Shown here: in pieces, positions 16,907 to 24,558 of the stretch | Layout of the letters: the number at the start of each line of letters is the position of its first letter | Position numbering within the stretch: the stretch's first letter is position 1 | From: a bacterium | GTDB lineage: Bacteria > Elusimicrobiota > Elusimicrobia > UBA1565 > UBA9628 | Length of the DNA: 64,000 nt | Direction: 5' to 3' | Assembly: GCA_021782205.1 (NCBI GenBank) | Contig: JAJXVH010000007.1 | Location: 1-64,000 of the forward strand | Notes under the pieces: model-generated | The model's input: the letters and a program-made list of their open reading frames with translations, nothing else | Told to the model about the DNA's origin: nothing | Databases searched by the model: none | Program-made: the position numbers and the translations under genes

Positions 16907-17626
16907 ATGCGCCGCAAAGGCCGACTTGTACTCGCGTCCTATGGCCTCAACGATCGGCAGATGACTATTGAGACTTTGGTCGCCTTGCGCGAGTGCGATT
17001 TAATTTACAGCGAGTCTTTGGATGGAGATTCACGGGCGTCTCTTGAGCGGACGTGTCCTCCCATCATTTCTCTGCGGGATATTGCACCGGACGACGTCAC
17101 GGATTTGTTGATCTCGGAGGTGCGCAAAGGGAAGAATGTCGCGTACCTGACTTACGGAGATCCCGGGATTTTAAGTCCTTGCGAACGGTTCGTTTCGCGA
17201 TGTGAAAAGGAAAAAATAGAATATCGCCTGTATCCGGCGATTTCTTCCCTCAACGTGCTTCTCTGGCAGGAAAAACTAATCAAGTCCGGCGCGGCCGGCG
17301 TCTTGTTGAGTTGGGTGGGCGCGGAAATCCGCGCGTTCTGCATCGATATTCCGGCGCTTGTTTTTCTTTTTGGAGTGAAGCCGTTCAACAGCGCAAGCGT
17401 GGCGAGTCTGATCGTGAATATTCAGCGCGCTTATCCGTCGGATCATGTCGTGGAGGTGCTCTCGTACGCGGCATCGACCCCGGATAACCCGCGCCGAAGA
17501 AAATACGCCGTGAGCGAGCTGGCGCGAGCATGGCGGGAGGCGGATAATCAGAGCACGCTCTACCTTCCCGCGGTCGGTCGTCGGGTAGCGAAGGCCCGTA
17601 AGCGGGTACGAGGCGGACATGCCTGA
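16907..17626 (+). CDS. Tetrapyrrole-methylase-fold SAM-dependent methyltransferase
   Basis: A 239-residue protein of the TP-methylase fold. Visible are RLVLASYGLNDRQMTIETL, ECDLIYSESLDG, VRKGKNVAYLTYGDPGIL (the G-D/H-P-G loop that binds SAM, residues 83-87) and YRLYPAISSLNVLLW. There is no cobalamin or siroheme biosynthesis gene nearby. Besides tetrapyrrole enzymes, the fold includes the borosin methyltransferases that N-methylate peptide backbones, and a peptide-modifying context makes that reading attractive. I use the ATG at 16907, with GGTGAGG upstream; an alternative start at 16847 would overlap the radical SAM gene by 59 nt. A related but divergent gene lies at 59407. Confidence 0.7.
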   Translation: MRRKGRLVLASYGLNDRQMTIETLVALRECDLIYSESLDGDSRASLERTCPPIISLRDIAPDDVTDLLISEVRKGKNVAYLTYGDPGILSPCERFVSRCEKEKIEYRLYPAISSLNVLLWQEKLIKSGAAGVLLSWVGAEIRAFCIDIPALVFLFGVKPFNSASVASLIVNIQRAYPSDHVVEVLSYAASTPDNPRRRKYAVSELARAWREADNQSTLYLPAVGRRVAKARKRVRGGHA

Positions 17627-18578
17627 TTTTCCGATCTGGCCGCAATGCAATATCGCCTGCGTTTTCTGCTCCAACCCGACGGAGGGTTATCGCGAGACGA
17701 CAGGGATGTATTCTTACGAAGAACTCAAGAAAAAGGTCGAGGACTACAAGCGCGGCCTACAGACTTTCGTTAAATTCGACGAGGTCGGCGACTACTTCAA
17801 TCTAACCGGCGGCGAGCCGACGATCCATCCTGAATTTCTGAGGGTGCTCGCCTTGATCCGAACGGAATTCCCCGCGAACCTGATCCGCCTGCTGTCCAAC
17901 GGCCGGATGTTCGCCGAAGCGAATTTCGCGCGCCGCACCTGCGGCATCGTCGGCCTGCCGTTCGAGATCGCTGTGCCGATGTTCGGCGGCGACGCTCGCA
18001 GCCACGAGGCAATCTCGCGCACGCCGCTTTCTTTCCAGCAGACCGTTCAGGGTCTGCGGAATTTAGCCAAGCATCGTCTTCCCGGCCAGAAGGTTGAGAT
18101 CCGGATCATCATGACGAAAGTTCAGGCGCGCTTTTTAGGCGGCTTGCTCGAGCTCTTGCTGGCTGAATTCGCATGGGTCGATCGCGTGGTGTTCCTGTTC
18201 GAAGAGATCGAGGGCTTCGCCGAACACTACAAGGATCGGCTGGTTTTCACTCAGAGCGAATGCGCCTCCGTCATCGATCGACATTTCGATATGCTTTCGA
18301 GGTTTAGGGAGGTGCGGCTGTACCATTTTTCGCTTTGTACCACGCCGACGCGGCTGTGGCCCTACGTTTGGCGCACCCTGGCCGGATTTAAAGTGACCTG
18401 GCTGGACGGTTGCCGCACCCGTTGCCTTTACCGCGAACAGTGCGTCGGCGTGCATCGATCCTACGAACGTCACGCGGGCGCTCCCGACATCTCGCCGATT
18501 CTGGAGAGGCGTCCGGTCGAGCTTTCTGGCGATCCCTACCATCCGATCAGGGCGGTCAATGACCCGACTTCGCTCTAA
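17619..18578 (+). CDS. Radical SAM protein
   Basis: A 319-residue enzyme with C10-x3-C14-x2-C17 right at the N-terminus (WPQCNIACVFC), LTGGEPTIHPEFL and LLSNGRMFAEANF. C-terminal cysteines lie in LDGCRTRCLYREQCVGVH, consistent with an auxiliary cluster. The short N-terminus and overall size resemble the first gene of the cluster at 12548. It overlaps the methylase gene by 8 nt and the following HxsD-like gene by 20 nt. This ties the upstream radical SAM block to the His-Xaa-Ser block. Confidence 0.86.
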   Translation: MPDFPIWPQCNIACVFCSNPTEGYRETTGMYSYEELKKKVEDYKRGLQTFVKFDEVGDYFNLTGGEPTIHPEFLRVLALIRTEFPANLIRLLSNGRMFAEANFARRTCGIVGLPFEIAVPMFGGDARSHEAISRTPLSFQQTVQGLRNLAKHRLPGQKVEIRIIMTKVQARFLGGLLELLLAEFAWVDRVVFLFEEIEGFAEHYKDRLVFTQSECASVIDRHFDMLSRFREVRLYHFSLCTTPTRLWPYVWRTLAGFKVTWLDGCRTRCLYREQCVGVHRSYERHAGAPDISPILERRPVELSGDPYHPIRAVNDPTSL

Positions 18579-18993
18579 GTGTGTCCGCGTGCGTGCGCCG
18601 GAACACGTGGATCGCCGCGCATTCTTGGATGCGTGCGGCCGAATGACCGATGACGCCTGGGTGCGCCTGGATGAGCGAAACGGACGACTCACGGCGGTGC
18701 TGACGCCCCGCGTCGGGTCCGGTGTGGGATTGGTCGCGCGCTGGCGCCGTGAATACGAATCGGCCGCAACGCGCTGCCTGTTTTTGGCCGAGCAGCGCGT
18801 TTTGAACGCGGCGGTCATGTCTCGGGCGCTGGAATTGGCCCAGCATGTGGACGCGCGACGGCAAAGGCCGTTGCCGGAGTTGTCGCCGGAGCGTCGCGCC
18901 GAGATTTCGGCCTTGTTGGCCGAGGCGGACGCCGCTCCCAAGGATCCTCTCGGCATCACGAGGCCGTGGTCGGATCGTGGGAGCCGCGATTGA
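18559..18993 (+). CDS. HxsD-like small protein 1
   Basis: A 144-residue protein that I place, with caution, with the small HxsD-type partners of His-Xaa-Ser systems. The order is a short beta strand (KCVRVRAPEHV), a helix (RRAFLDACGRMTDDAWVRL), a strand with a turn (NGRLTAVLTPR), then long helices (YESAATRCLFLAEQRVLNA, SRALELA). The Pro/Ala-rich charged tail LSPERRAEISALLAEAD closely matches LTPDQRAEIEKLIAEVE in the better HxsD candidate at 20506. It is coupled to the gene at 18990 by a TTGA overlap. It is the most divergent of the four, so the family name is tentative. Confidence 0.5.
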   Translation: MTRLRSKCVRVRAPEHVDRRAFLDACGRMTDDAWVRLDERNGRLTAVLTPRVGSGVGLVARWRREYESAATRCLFLAEQRVLNAAVMSRALELAQHVDARRQRPLPELSPERRAEISALLAEADAAPKDPLGITRPWSDRGSRD

Positions 18994-19370
18994 GGCGCGC
19001 TTCGGCGTCTCTGCCGCGGTCGCTTTATCGGCGCGCCGACCTTGCCGCCGCGGCGGATTGGTTGGGGGGGCGCGTTCAGGCCAGGCTTCTTTCTCGTGGC
19101 CAGCGCTGGCACCTTTCCATTTTGACCGACGCCGGATTGGATGCTCGCGCGGCCCTGGCGGAGATGCTCAATGAGGCGCTGTTGCGGGGCTTACGCGAAA
19201 TGCGGCTTAAAGAGGTCGGCCCGCTGGCCGCCGCCGTGGCCGGACGCATGCTCGATCATGGGTTTCCCTCGGACCCGGCGGACCCGTTGGAGGAAATGGA
19301 ACCGCAGGTCCGCGCCGACCGCAGGCGAGAAACTCAAGCGCTTATAGAGCGGGCTCGGGGCATACCGTGA
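18990..19370 (+). CDS. HxsD-like small protein 2
   Basis: A 126-residue protein. I start it at the TTG at 18990, which overlaps the previous stop (TTGA) and has GGGAG 7 nt upstream; the GTG at 18966 is the alternative. The layout is SLYRRADLAAAADWLGGRVQ (compare LYSEDAVRIAAHVFESQAEI in the gene at 22610), a beta hairpin RWHLSILTDAG, then ALAEMLNEALLRGLREM, matching the EFLNELLNQEQRM segment of the 22610 protein. It lies directly upstream of, and overlaps by 4 nt, the motif-less HxsB relative. The same D-then-B order is seen for the two intact HxsB genes, which supports pairing. Confidence 0.55.
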   Translation: MRRASASLPRSLYRRADLAAAADWLGGRVQARLLSRGQRWHLSILTDAGLDARAALAEMLNEALLRGLREMRLKEVGPLAAAVAGRMLDHGFPSDPADPLEEMEPQVRADRRRETQALIERARGIP

Positions 19371-20458
19371 CCTCGCGCCCCCCGCCTGGCGGAGGCGAGG
19401 CCGTCCCGGAATTACCGGATGTCGACGCGTTGGCGCGCGCGCTTGTCGCCACCGGAGTGCTCAACTGGACGGGACCTCTAACGCATGTTATTGTCGCATC
19501 CCGGGGAGCCGTCGGCATGTCGCCGGAAATGGCCCGGGCCGCCGTCGATTTCGCCTTTTCCACGCCGCGACCGACGATTCGTTTGGAGATCGTCGGTGCG
19601 GAGGGAGCCGGGCGTCAAGCGGGGTGGCTGGCGGTGGAATACGCGCGCCGAAAAGCGGAATGGAGAGGGCGGGGGTTGGCCTTGTCCTGGCGGACAGCGC
19701 GTCGACCCGCCGCGGAACAGTCGGCTTGGTTGGCCGCAAACCGTGTGGAAGTCGTGGCGGACGTGAGGGCCGTGGGCGGGCCGGAGCGTTCGCAGTTGTT
19801 TCCAGCCGCGCGCGCTCGCGTGCGGCTGGCGCGTGGGGCCGCGTGCCCCGAAAGTTGGATCGACGCCCTCGCGTCGTTGGGCGTTTCCCAGGTCTCGTGG
19901 GAGCCTGATGTCGTTGCTACGGATTGGCCAGCCCCTGGTTCGGCGCGCCGCGCGGCGAAGTTCGCGGCAAGGGCATTGGCGCGGCTCATTGAGACGCATG
20001 AACGTTCGGGCCTGCGCGACGAACGCGCCGTCGCGTTGCTTTCCTTTCGGCCTTGGGAAATTCCGGGAACGGATCTTCTGTCGACTCTCGCCTATTCGCC
20101 GGAGGGGGGAATCTACTCGTCGGAAGCGGGTTATCGACGGGCTGAAGAGGAGAACAATTCGAGGCGTTTGGGCTTTTTCGAAGTGACGCGGTTCTCTCAA
20201 TTCGCTTCAATGCCGACGGTTCAAGCCATCCTTGCTGCCGCGTGGCGAGCCGGCCATCCAGAGTGTTCCGATTGCCCTTACAGGGAACAGTGTTCGCTGC
20301 CATGGTCTCGGAAATCCTGCGGCAGAGGCGGTCCGGCTCACGCCTGGTGTGCGTTGCACACCGCCTTGATGCGTGGCATTTTTTCATATCCCGATCGCGA
20401 AAAATGTATAAGTGCATTGAATAAATGGGGCGTTGACATTTCTCGGATCGCCTGGTAA
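19367..20458 (+). CDS. HxsB-like protein lacking the radical SAM cysteine motif
   Basis: A 363-residue relative of the HxsB maturases downstream. Homology is visible at two ends. Residues 38-64 (LTHVIVASRG, then MSPEMARAAVDFAF) align with VHTIVVTRRC and MTPEIARAAVDLAF of the gene at 23077. Residues 240-330 (GGIYSSEAG; C300-x2-C303-x5-C309, C318, C328) align with the SPASM-type region GGVYTSEDG and MCSQCAYAPYC. The stretch that should hold CxxxCxxC is absent, as is the GGEP motif (LEIVGAEGAG). It therefore cannot bind the SAM-cleaving cluster, yet it keeps the C-terminal cysteines. It is intact and coupled to its HxsD-like partner, so it is probably a non-catalytic subunit rather than a pseudogene. 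Confidence 0.72.
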   Translation: MTSRPPPGGGEAVPELPDVDALARALVATGVLNWTGPLTHVIVASRGAVGMSPEMARAAVDFAFSTPRPTIRLEIVGAEGAGRQAGWLAVEYARRKAEWRGRGLALSWRTARRPAAEQSAWLAANRVEVVADVRAVGGPERSQLFPAARARVRLARGAACPESWIDALASLGVSQVSWEPDVVATDWPAPGSARRAAKFAARALARLIETHERSGLRDERAVALLSFRPWEIPGTDLLSTLAYSPEGGIYSSEAGYRRAEEENNSRRLGFFEVTRFSQFASMPTVQAILAAAWRAGHPECSDCPYREQCSLPWSRKSCGRGGPAHAWCALHTALMRGIFSYPDREKCISALNKWGVDISRIAW

Positions 20459-20461
20459 GAT
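20433..20461 (+). promoter_or_regulatory. Strong sigma70-type promoter before the HxsD/HxsB/HxsA genes
   Basis: A perfect TTGACA at 20433-20438, an exact 17-nt spacer, and TAAGAT at 20456-20461 (five of six). It lies over the last codons and stop of the motif-less HxsB relative, 44 nt before the ATG at 20506. It would let the catalytic HxsD/HxsB/HxsA block be transcribed independently of the genes upstream. Confidence 0.65.
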
Positions 20462-20505
20462 CAGTAGAGGTCGTATTTTGCTACCTTATTTGCGGCCAGG
20501 CGCTC

Positions 20506-21081
20506 ATGAGAAAATCAATAAAAAAATCACGTAAAATATTGAAGAAAAATCCGCGAGCGCGCAAAATCCGACCCGGCGGCGCGCGGGCGTCGGATGTGTG
20601 CGTGGTTCTGGACGCGCGTCGGGACGGTGTCGATGAGATATATTCGGCCGCCTATCTCATGATCGATAGAGCCTATGTGCTCCTCGAAGGTGACCCCAAA
20701 AAATCTATGCGCGTGACGTTACGTCCCAGAGATGTTCGCACGAAGGCCTCGCTGACGGCGGTGCGAAGCGATTTTATGTCGGAATTGGCCGCTCAACGGG
20801 TGCGCTGGTCCATAACGCGCAATAATCAGTCGATCCGCGAATACATCGCGGAAAACGCGCTGTCGCTGGCCGCGGAGTTTGGCGCGCGGTCAGAGGTCGC
20901 TGAACCGTCTGCGGCCGCAGAGCAACTCACCCCGGACCAGCGCGCCGAGATCGAAAAGCTGATCGCCGAAGTGGAAACCGAAATCAAGGCGATGAATGAG
21001 CAGAAGCCGGCGACCGATCCCAAGGCCGCAGTCGCTCCTTGGGAGGCAGGCCGTTTGCCCGGCGGAGAAAACCCCGCGTGA
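20506..21081 (+). CDS. HxsD-like protein 3
   Basis: A 191-residue protein. After a Lys/Arg-rich N-terminus (KKSRKILKKNPRARK) comes the HxsD-type core: VCVVLDARRDGVDEIYSAAY, DRAYVLLEGDPKKSMRVTLR, DFMSELAAQRVRWSITRNN and SIREYIAENALSLA. This is the usual order of a strand, helix, hairpin and long helices ending in an I-R-x-x-I helix. The C-terminus is a charged helical tail. HxsD proteins are the small fourth component of His-Xaa-Ser systems and may present the substrate. It has its own strong promoter and is coupled (GTGA) to the HxsB gene that follows. Confidence 0.68.
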   Translation: MRKSIKKSRKILKKNPRARKIRPGGARASDVCVVLDARRDGVDEIYSAAYLMIDRAYVLLEGDPKKSMRVTLRPRDVRTKASLTAVRSDFMSELAAQRVRWSITRNNQSIREYIAENALSLAAEFGARSEVAEPSAAAEQLTPDQRAEIEKLIAEVETEIKAMNEQKPATDPKAAVAPWEAGRLPGGENPA

Positions 21082-22613
21082 GCCGCTTGAGCGCGTTGCC
21101 TGCGAGCCTCCGACCCGAAACGAGCGGCCTCGGGCCCTTAAATTTTAGGAATTTCGGCGATTGGGGCCTGCTGACCAATGATTGGGGCCGCTGGCTGATG
21201 CTCGACAAGAATGATTTTTCGCGAGTCCTGTCGGGCGACGTGAAAGCCGGTGAGCCCCTGCATCAGCAACTCGCGCAGCGGGGCTTCCTGCGTGAGGCCA
21301 TGAACTTTCCGGAATTGGCCGCGTCTTATCAAAAGTTGACGTCATTCCGTCTGATTTCGGGCCCCAGCCTGCATATGATCGTCGTGACCTTGCGCTGCAA
21401 CCAAAAGTGCCTCTACTGCCATTCCAGCGTGGTCGATCCCTCCCGGACCGACACGGACATGGACTTGGAGACGGCCAAGCGCACGGTTGACTTTATTTTC
21501 GCGACGCCGAATCCCGCCCTCTGCATCGAATTCCAGGGTGGAGAGCCGCTGTTGAATTGGCCCGTTGTGAAGTTCGTCGTCCAATACGCGAAAGCGAAGG
21601 CCAAGGAGCAGAACCGACGCCTCCTTCTGGCGCTCGTCAATAATTTCACATTGATGACCGACGACAAGCTTCAATTCTTGATTGATCACGGCGTCTCCAT
21701 CTGCACATCCCTTGACGGCCCGGCCGATCTGCACAACAAAAACCGCCCGTTTCTGGGCGGAGGGGAGGCTCAGCCGAAAGTGGTCGGTTGGGTTCGGCGC
21801 ATCATGGACCTGGCCAGCACCGACGATTTGCGTAAGCCGTATCTGCCGAGCGCTCTGATGACGACGACGCGCTTCTCCTTGGGACGCGGCAAAGAGATCG
21901 TCGACCTGTACCGGGACCTCGGCATGGAGCAGATTTTTCTTCGTCCGCTGTCTCCGATCGGCTATGCCAAGCGCGTCTGGCATGAAATCGGTTACGAGCC
22001 CGAAGACTTTCTGCGCTTCTATGCGGAGACCCTCGATTACATTCTCGAGCTCAATCGCAAGAACCCGGACGAAATCATGGAGCGCTTTACGCTGGTGTTG
22101 TTGACGAAGATCCTCAAAGGTGAGGATCCCGGCTTCATGGATCTGCGCTGGCCCTCCGGCGCCGTGCTGGGCGCCCTCGCCTATAATTACGACGGGCGCA
22201 TCTTCGTCAGCGACGAGGGCCGGATGGTCGATCATCAGGGCGATCCGATCTTTCAAGTCGGCGACGTCGCGCGTGATTCTTGGCAAGACGTGCTCGACCA
22301 CCCGACCGCGCGGGCGTGCGCGGCCGCTTCCACTCTGGAGGCCCAGCCGATGTGCGCCCAGTGCGCCTACAAGCCATGGTGCGGGGTGGAGCCCGTCTTC
22401 CATTACGAAATGCAGAGGTCGATTGCCGGACGTATGCCGGACAGCCCGTGGTGCCGCGTTCACATGGGGGAATTCGACATCGTCATGCAGCGGCTGCGCG
22501 ATCCGAGCAGCCGCGCCGTTTTCGACCGATGGCTCGAGCGGGACCTTTGCCACTGGCAAGAAAACGACCCGGTCCTGGTGCCCGGCCAGCCCATTCCGGA
22601 GGCTTTGCGATGA
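21078..22613 (+). CDS. hxsB: His-Xaa-Ser system radical SAM maturase, HxsB type (copy 1)
   Basis: A 511-residue enzyme starting at GTG 21078. The N-terminal recognition-like part reads GLLTNDWGRWLMLDKNDF, then VLSGD and QLAQRGFL. The radical SAM motif is C107-x3-C111-x2-C114 in LRCNQKCLYCHSS, followed by DMDLETAKRTVDFIF, IEFQGGEPLLNWPVVKF and CTSLDGPADLHNKNR. The SPASM-type C-terminus has PMCAQCAYKPWCGVEPVF and PDSPWCRVHMG. This arrangement, and the phrase IEFQGGEPLLNWP, are what I know from HxsB maturases. It follows an HxsD-like gene and precedes another HxsD/HxsB pair. Its presumed substrate is the His-Gly-Ser repeat protein encoded at 24559. Confidence 0.82.
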   Translation: MSRLSALPASLRPETSGLGPLNFRNFGDWGLLTNDWGRWLMLDKNDFSRVLSGDVKAGEPLHQQLAQRGFLREAMNFPELAASYQKLTSFRLISGPSLHMIVVTLRCNQKCLYCHSSVVDPSRTDTDMDLETAKRTVDFIFATPNPALCIEFQGGEPLLNWPVVKFVVQYAKAKAKEQNRRLLLALVNNFTLMTDDKLQFLIDHGVSICTSLDGPADLHNKNRPFLGGGEAQPKVVGWVRRIMDLASTDDLRKPYLPSALMTTTRFSLGRGKEIVDLYRDLGMEQIFLRPLSPIGYAKRVWHEIGYEPEDFLRFYAETLDYILELNRKNPDEIMERFTLVLLTKILKGEDPGFMDLRWPSGAVLGALAYNYDGRIFVSDEGRMVDHQGDPIFQVGDVARDSWQDVLDHPTARACAAASTLEAQPMCAQCAYKPWCGVEPVFHYEMQRSIAGRMPDSPWCRVHMGEFDIVMQRLRDPSSRAVFDRWLERDLCHWQENDPVLVPGQPIPEALR

Positions 22614-23080
22614 TGAAAATTAAAGTGGATATCAAAGAGCGCCGCGCCATCGTGCGCGCGCCGCGACGTCTCTACTCGGAGGATGCCGTTCGGATCGCCG
22701 CGCATGTCTTTGAATCGCAGGCGGAGATTTATCACGACCAGACCGGAAGCGAGCATGTCCTGACCCTTGTCGCTCGGCGCAAGGATTGGGAGGACCTGCG
22801 TTTGGAAGCGCTCGGCGGCGAGTTTCTTAACGAGTTGCTGAATCAGGAACAACGGATGCGCGTGGCGCGTTTCAACCGGCGCATCTCGGAGCGCATCGTC
22901 GCTCAGGCCCTCCTGGCGGCGCGCGGCGGAGAAAATCCCGCGCCCAGGCAAGAGGACTCTCCGGAACTGCGGGCCGAGGCCGCCCGCCTCATGGCGGCCG
23001 CCGCCGATGAGATCCGCCGCACCATGCCCGCGCGCATTGCGCCGCAAGGACCGCCCATGCGCGCGCCGGAGCCCGCGTGA
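22610..23080 (+). CDS. HxsD-like protein 4
   Basis: A 156-residue protein and the best HxsD match of the four. It starts MMKIKVDIKERRAIV, then LYSEDAVRIAAHVFESQAEI, VLTLVARRKDWED, GGEFLNELLNQEQRMRVARF and NRRISERIVAQALLAA, and ends in an Ala/Pro-rich tail. HxsD proteins have this strand-helix-hairpin-helix core with F-x-N-E-L-L-x-Q and R-x-x-V residues. It begins in a 4-nt overlap with the preceding HxsB and ends in a GTGA overlap with the next one. The tail residue pattern (GGENPAP) recurs as LPGGENPA in the 20506 protein, hinting at duplication of the D/B unit. Confidence 0.72.
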   Translation: MMKIKVDIKERRAIVRAPRRLYSEDAVRIAAHVFESQAEIYHDQTGSEHVLTLVARRKDWEDLRLEALGGEFLNELLNQEQRMRVARFNRRISERIVAQALLAARGGENPAPRQEDSPELRAEAARLMAAAADEIRRTMPARIAPQGPPMRAPEPA

Positions 23081-24534
23081 CGCTCGCCGGTTCCCGCCTG
23101 ACCTCCATCGCGTCGCACCTGGAGCGGGAGCCGCGCCGCGTCGCGGGGCATGCCGCGCGGCGCCTTGGGACGCGGGTTCTGGTCACTTCCGATTCCGGGC
23201 GCTGGATCACGCTTTCGCACGGGGAATATGATCGCTATCTGTCCGGCGGCGTGAGCGACGACGAACCCTTGGGCGCCACGCTGGCGGAGCGCGGCTTGCT
23301 GCGCGATCGTCTGGATTTCGCGGCGCTTGGAGAAGCGTTTTCATCCCGGCATCTTCTTCGATGGCCCGGTCCCGGAGTACACACGATCGTGGTCACCCGC
23401 CGGTGCAACTTTCGGTGCGTCTATTGCCACGCGAGCGTCGTTCCCGAAGATGATCGTTCGACGGACATGACTCCGGAAATCGCGAGGGCCGCGGTCGATC
23501 TGGCCTTTCAATCGTCCAATCCGGAAATGACGATCGAATTCCAGGGCGGCGAGCCCTTGCTGAATTGGCCGGTGGTCAAATTCATCATCGATTATGCCCG
23601 CCTCAAGAACGTCGTTGCGGGAAAACGTCTGCATTTTGGTTTGATCTCGAACTTCAGCTTGCTCGACGACGCGAAAATCGACTGGCTTGTCGAGCGCGGA
23701 GTCAGCTTCTGTACATCCCTGGACGGCCCCGCGGATATTCACGACGCGAATCGGGTGTATCTGGGCGGCAATGGCCATGCCTCGGTCGTCGCCGGCCTCA
23801 AGGCGATCCAGGCTCGACGCGCCGCGGGCGCGAAAATTGATTCGCCCAACGCGATCTGCACGGTCACACGGCTTGCGCTGACGCGGCAAAAAGAGATCAT
23901 CGATCAAGCGGTGGAATTGGGCCTTGAGCGGATTCAATTGGGCCCGCTCGACCCGGTCGGTTTTGCCCGCCGATCTTGGGGCCGCGTGGGATACTCGTCT
24001 TCGGAATTCGTCGATTTCTACGCGCGGGCGCTGGACTATCTGATCGCGCTCAATCAGCGCGGCGTGAAAGCGTATGAAAAAACCGCGCTCGTGCTTTTGA
24101 TCCGCATCCTGCGCGGTGAGCATTGGCGCTTTCCAAACGCCGACGGCGCCGCGCGCTTGGCCTATGATTGGGACGGCGGCGTGTACACGTCCGAGGACGG
24201 CCGATTGTTGGCCGCGGACGGTGACGAATTCTTCCGCGTCGGAGAAGCCGGGCGCTCGAATTTGGCGGAGATCCTCGACCATCCGCTGGTAAAGACCTCG
24301 CAGTACGCGGCCCTGCCCTGGGCGCAGCCGATGTGCTCGCAGTGCGCTTACGCGCCTTACTGCACGGTGCAGCCGGTCTTCAACTATGAGACGCAAGGCA
24401 GCCCGTGGGGCCGCATGCCGGTCAACGGCTGGTGTGAAAAAATGATGGGAATTTTCGACGTGCTGTTCGCGCGGCTGGAGGACCCGGCGGCGCGGACCGT
24501 GCTCGAGTCGTGGCTCGAGTATAAAGACCGATAG
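23077..24534 (+). CDS. hxsB: His-Xaa-Ser system radical SAM maturase, HxsB type (copy 2)
   Basis: A 485-residue paralogue of the gene at 21078. The N-terminal part has LVTSDSGRWITLSHGEYDRY, the motif C110-x3-C114-x2-C117 in RRCNFRCVYCHAS, DMTPEIARAAVDLAF, IEFQGGEPLLNWPVVKF and CTSLDGPADIHDANR. The SPASM region holds PMCSQCAYAPYCTVQPVF and VNGWCEKMMG. GTG start, overlapping the HxsD stop by 4 nt. It ends 24 nt before the ATG of the HxsA gene. Two intact copies in one locus imply either two substrate proteins, two segments of one substrate, or two distinct reactions. Confidence 0.84.
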   Translation: MTLAGSRLTSIASHLEREPRRVAGHAARRLGTRVLVTSDSGRWITLSHGEYDRYLSGGVSDDEPLGATLAERGLLRDRLDFAALGEAFSSRHLLRWPGPGVHTIVVTRRCNFRCVYCHASVVPEDDRSTDMTPEIARAAVDLAFQSSNPEMTIEFQGGEPLLNWPVVKFIIDYARLKNVVAGKRLHFGLISNFSLLDDAKIDWLVERGVSFCTSLDGPADIHDANRVYLGGNGHASVVAGLKAIQARRAAGAKIDSPNAICTVTRLALTRQKEIIDQAVELGLERIQLGPLDPVGFARRSWGRVGYSSSEFVDFYARALDYLIALNQRGVKAYEKTALVLLIRILRGEHWRFPNADGAARLAYDWDGGVYTSEDGRLLAADGDEFFRVGEAGRSNLAEILDHPLVKTSQYAALPWAQPMCSQCAYAPYCTVQPVFNYETQGSPWGRMPVNGWCEKMMGIFDVLFARLEDPAARTVLESWLEYKDR

Positions 24535-24558
24535 CGCGTGCGCGCGGAGGACGAGAGA

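Noticed and set aside
19367-20458. Motif-less HxsB relative as a frameshifted pseudogene
   Set aside because: The frame is open for 363 codons with normal codon bias, has coupled starts on both sides of its unit and keeps an ordered set of C-terminal cysteines.
21342-22559. A 405-residue minus-strand frame opposite the first HxsB gene
   Set aside because: The same GC-skew artefact; no domain, and the plus-strand protein has unmistakable radical SAM motifs.
24538-24558. Upstream GTG start for the HxsA gene
   Set aside because: The ATG at 24559 has GGAGG at ideal spacing, whereas the GTG at 24538 has no ribosome binding site.
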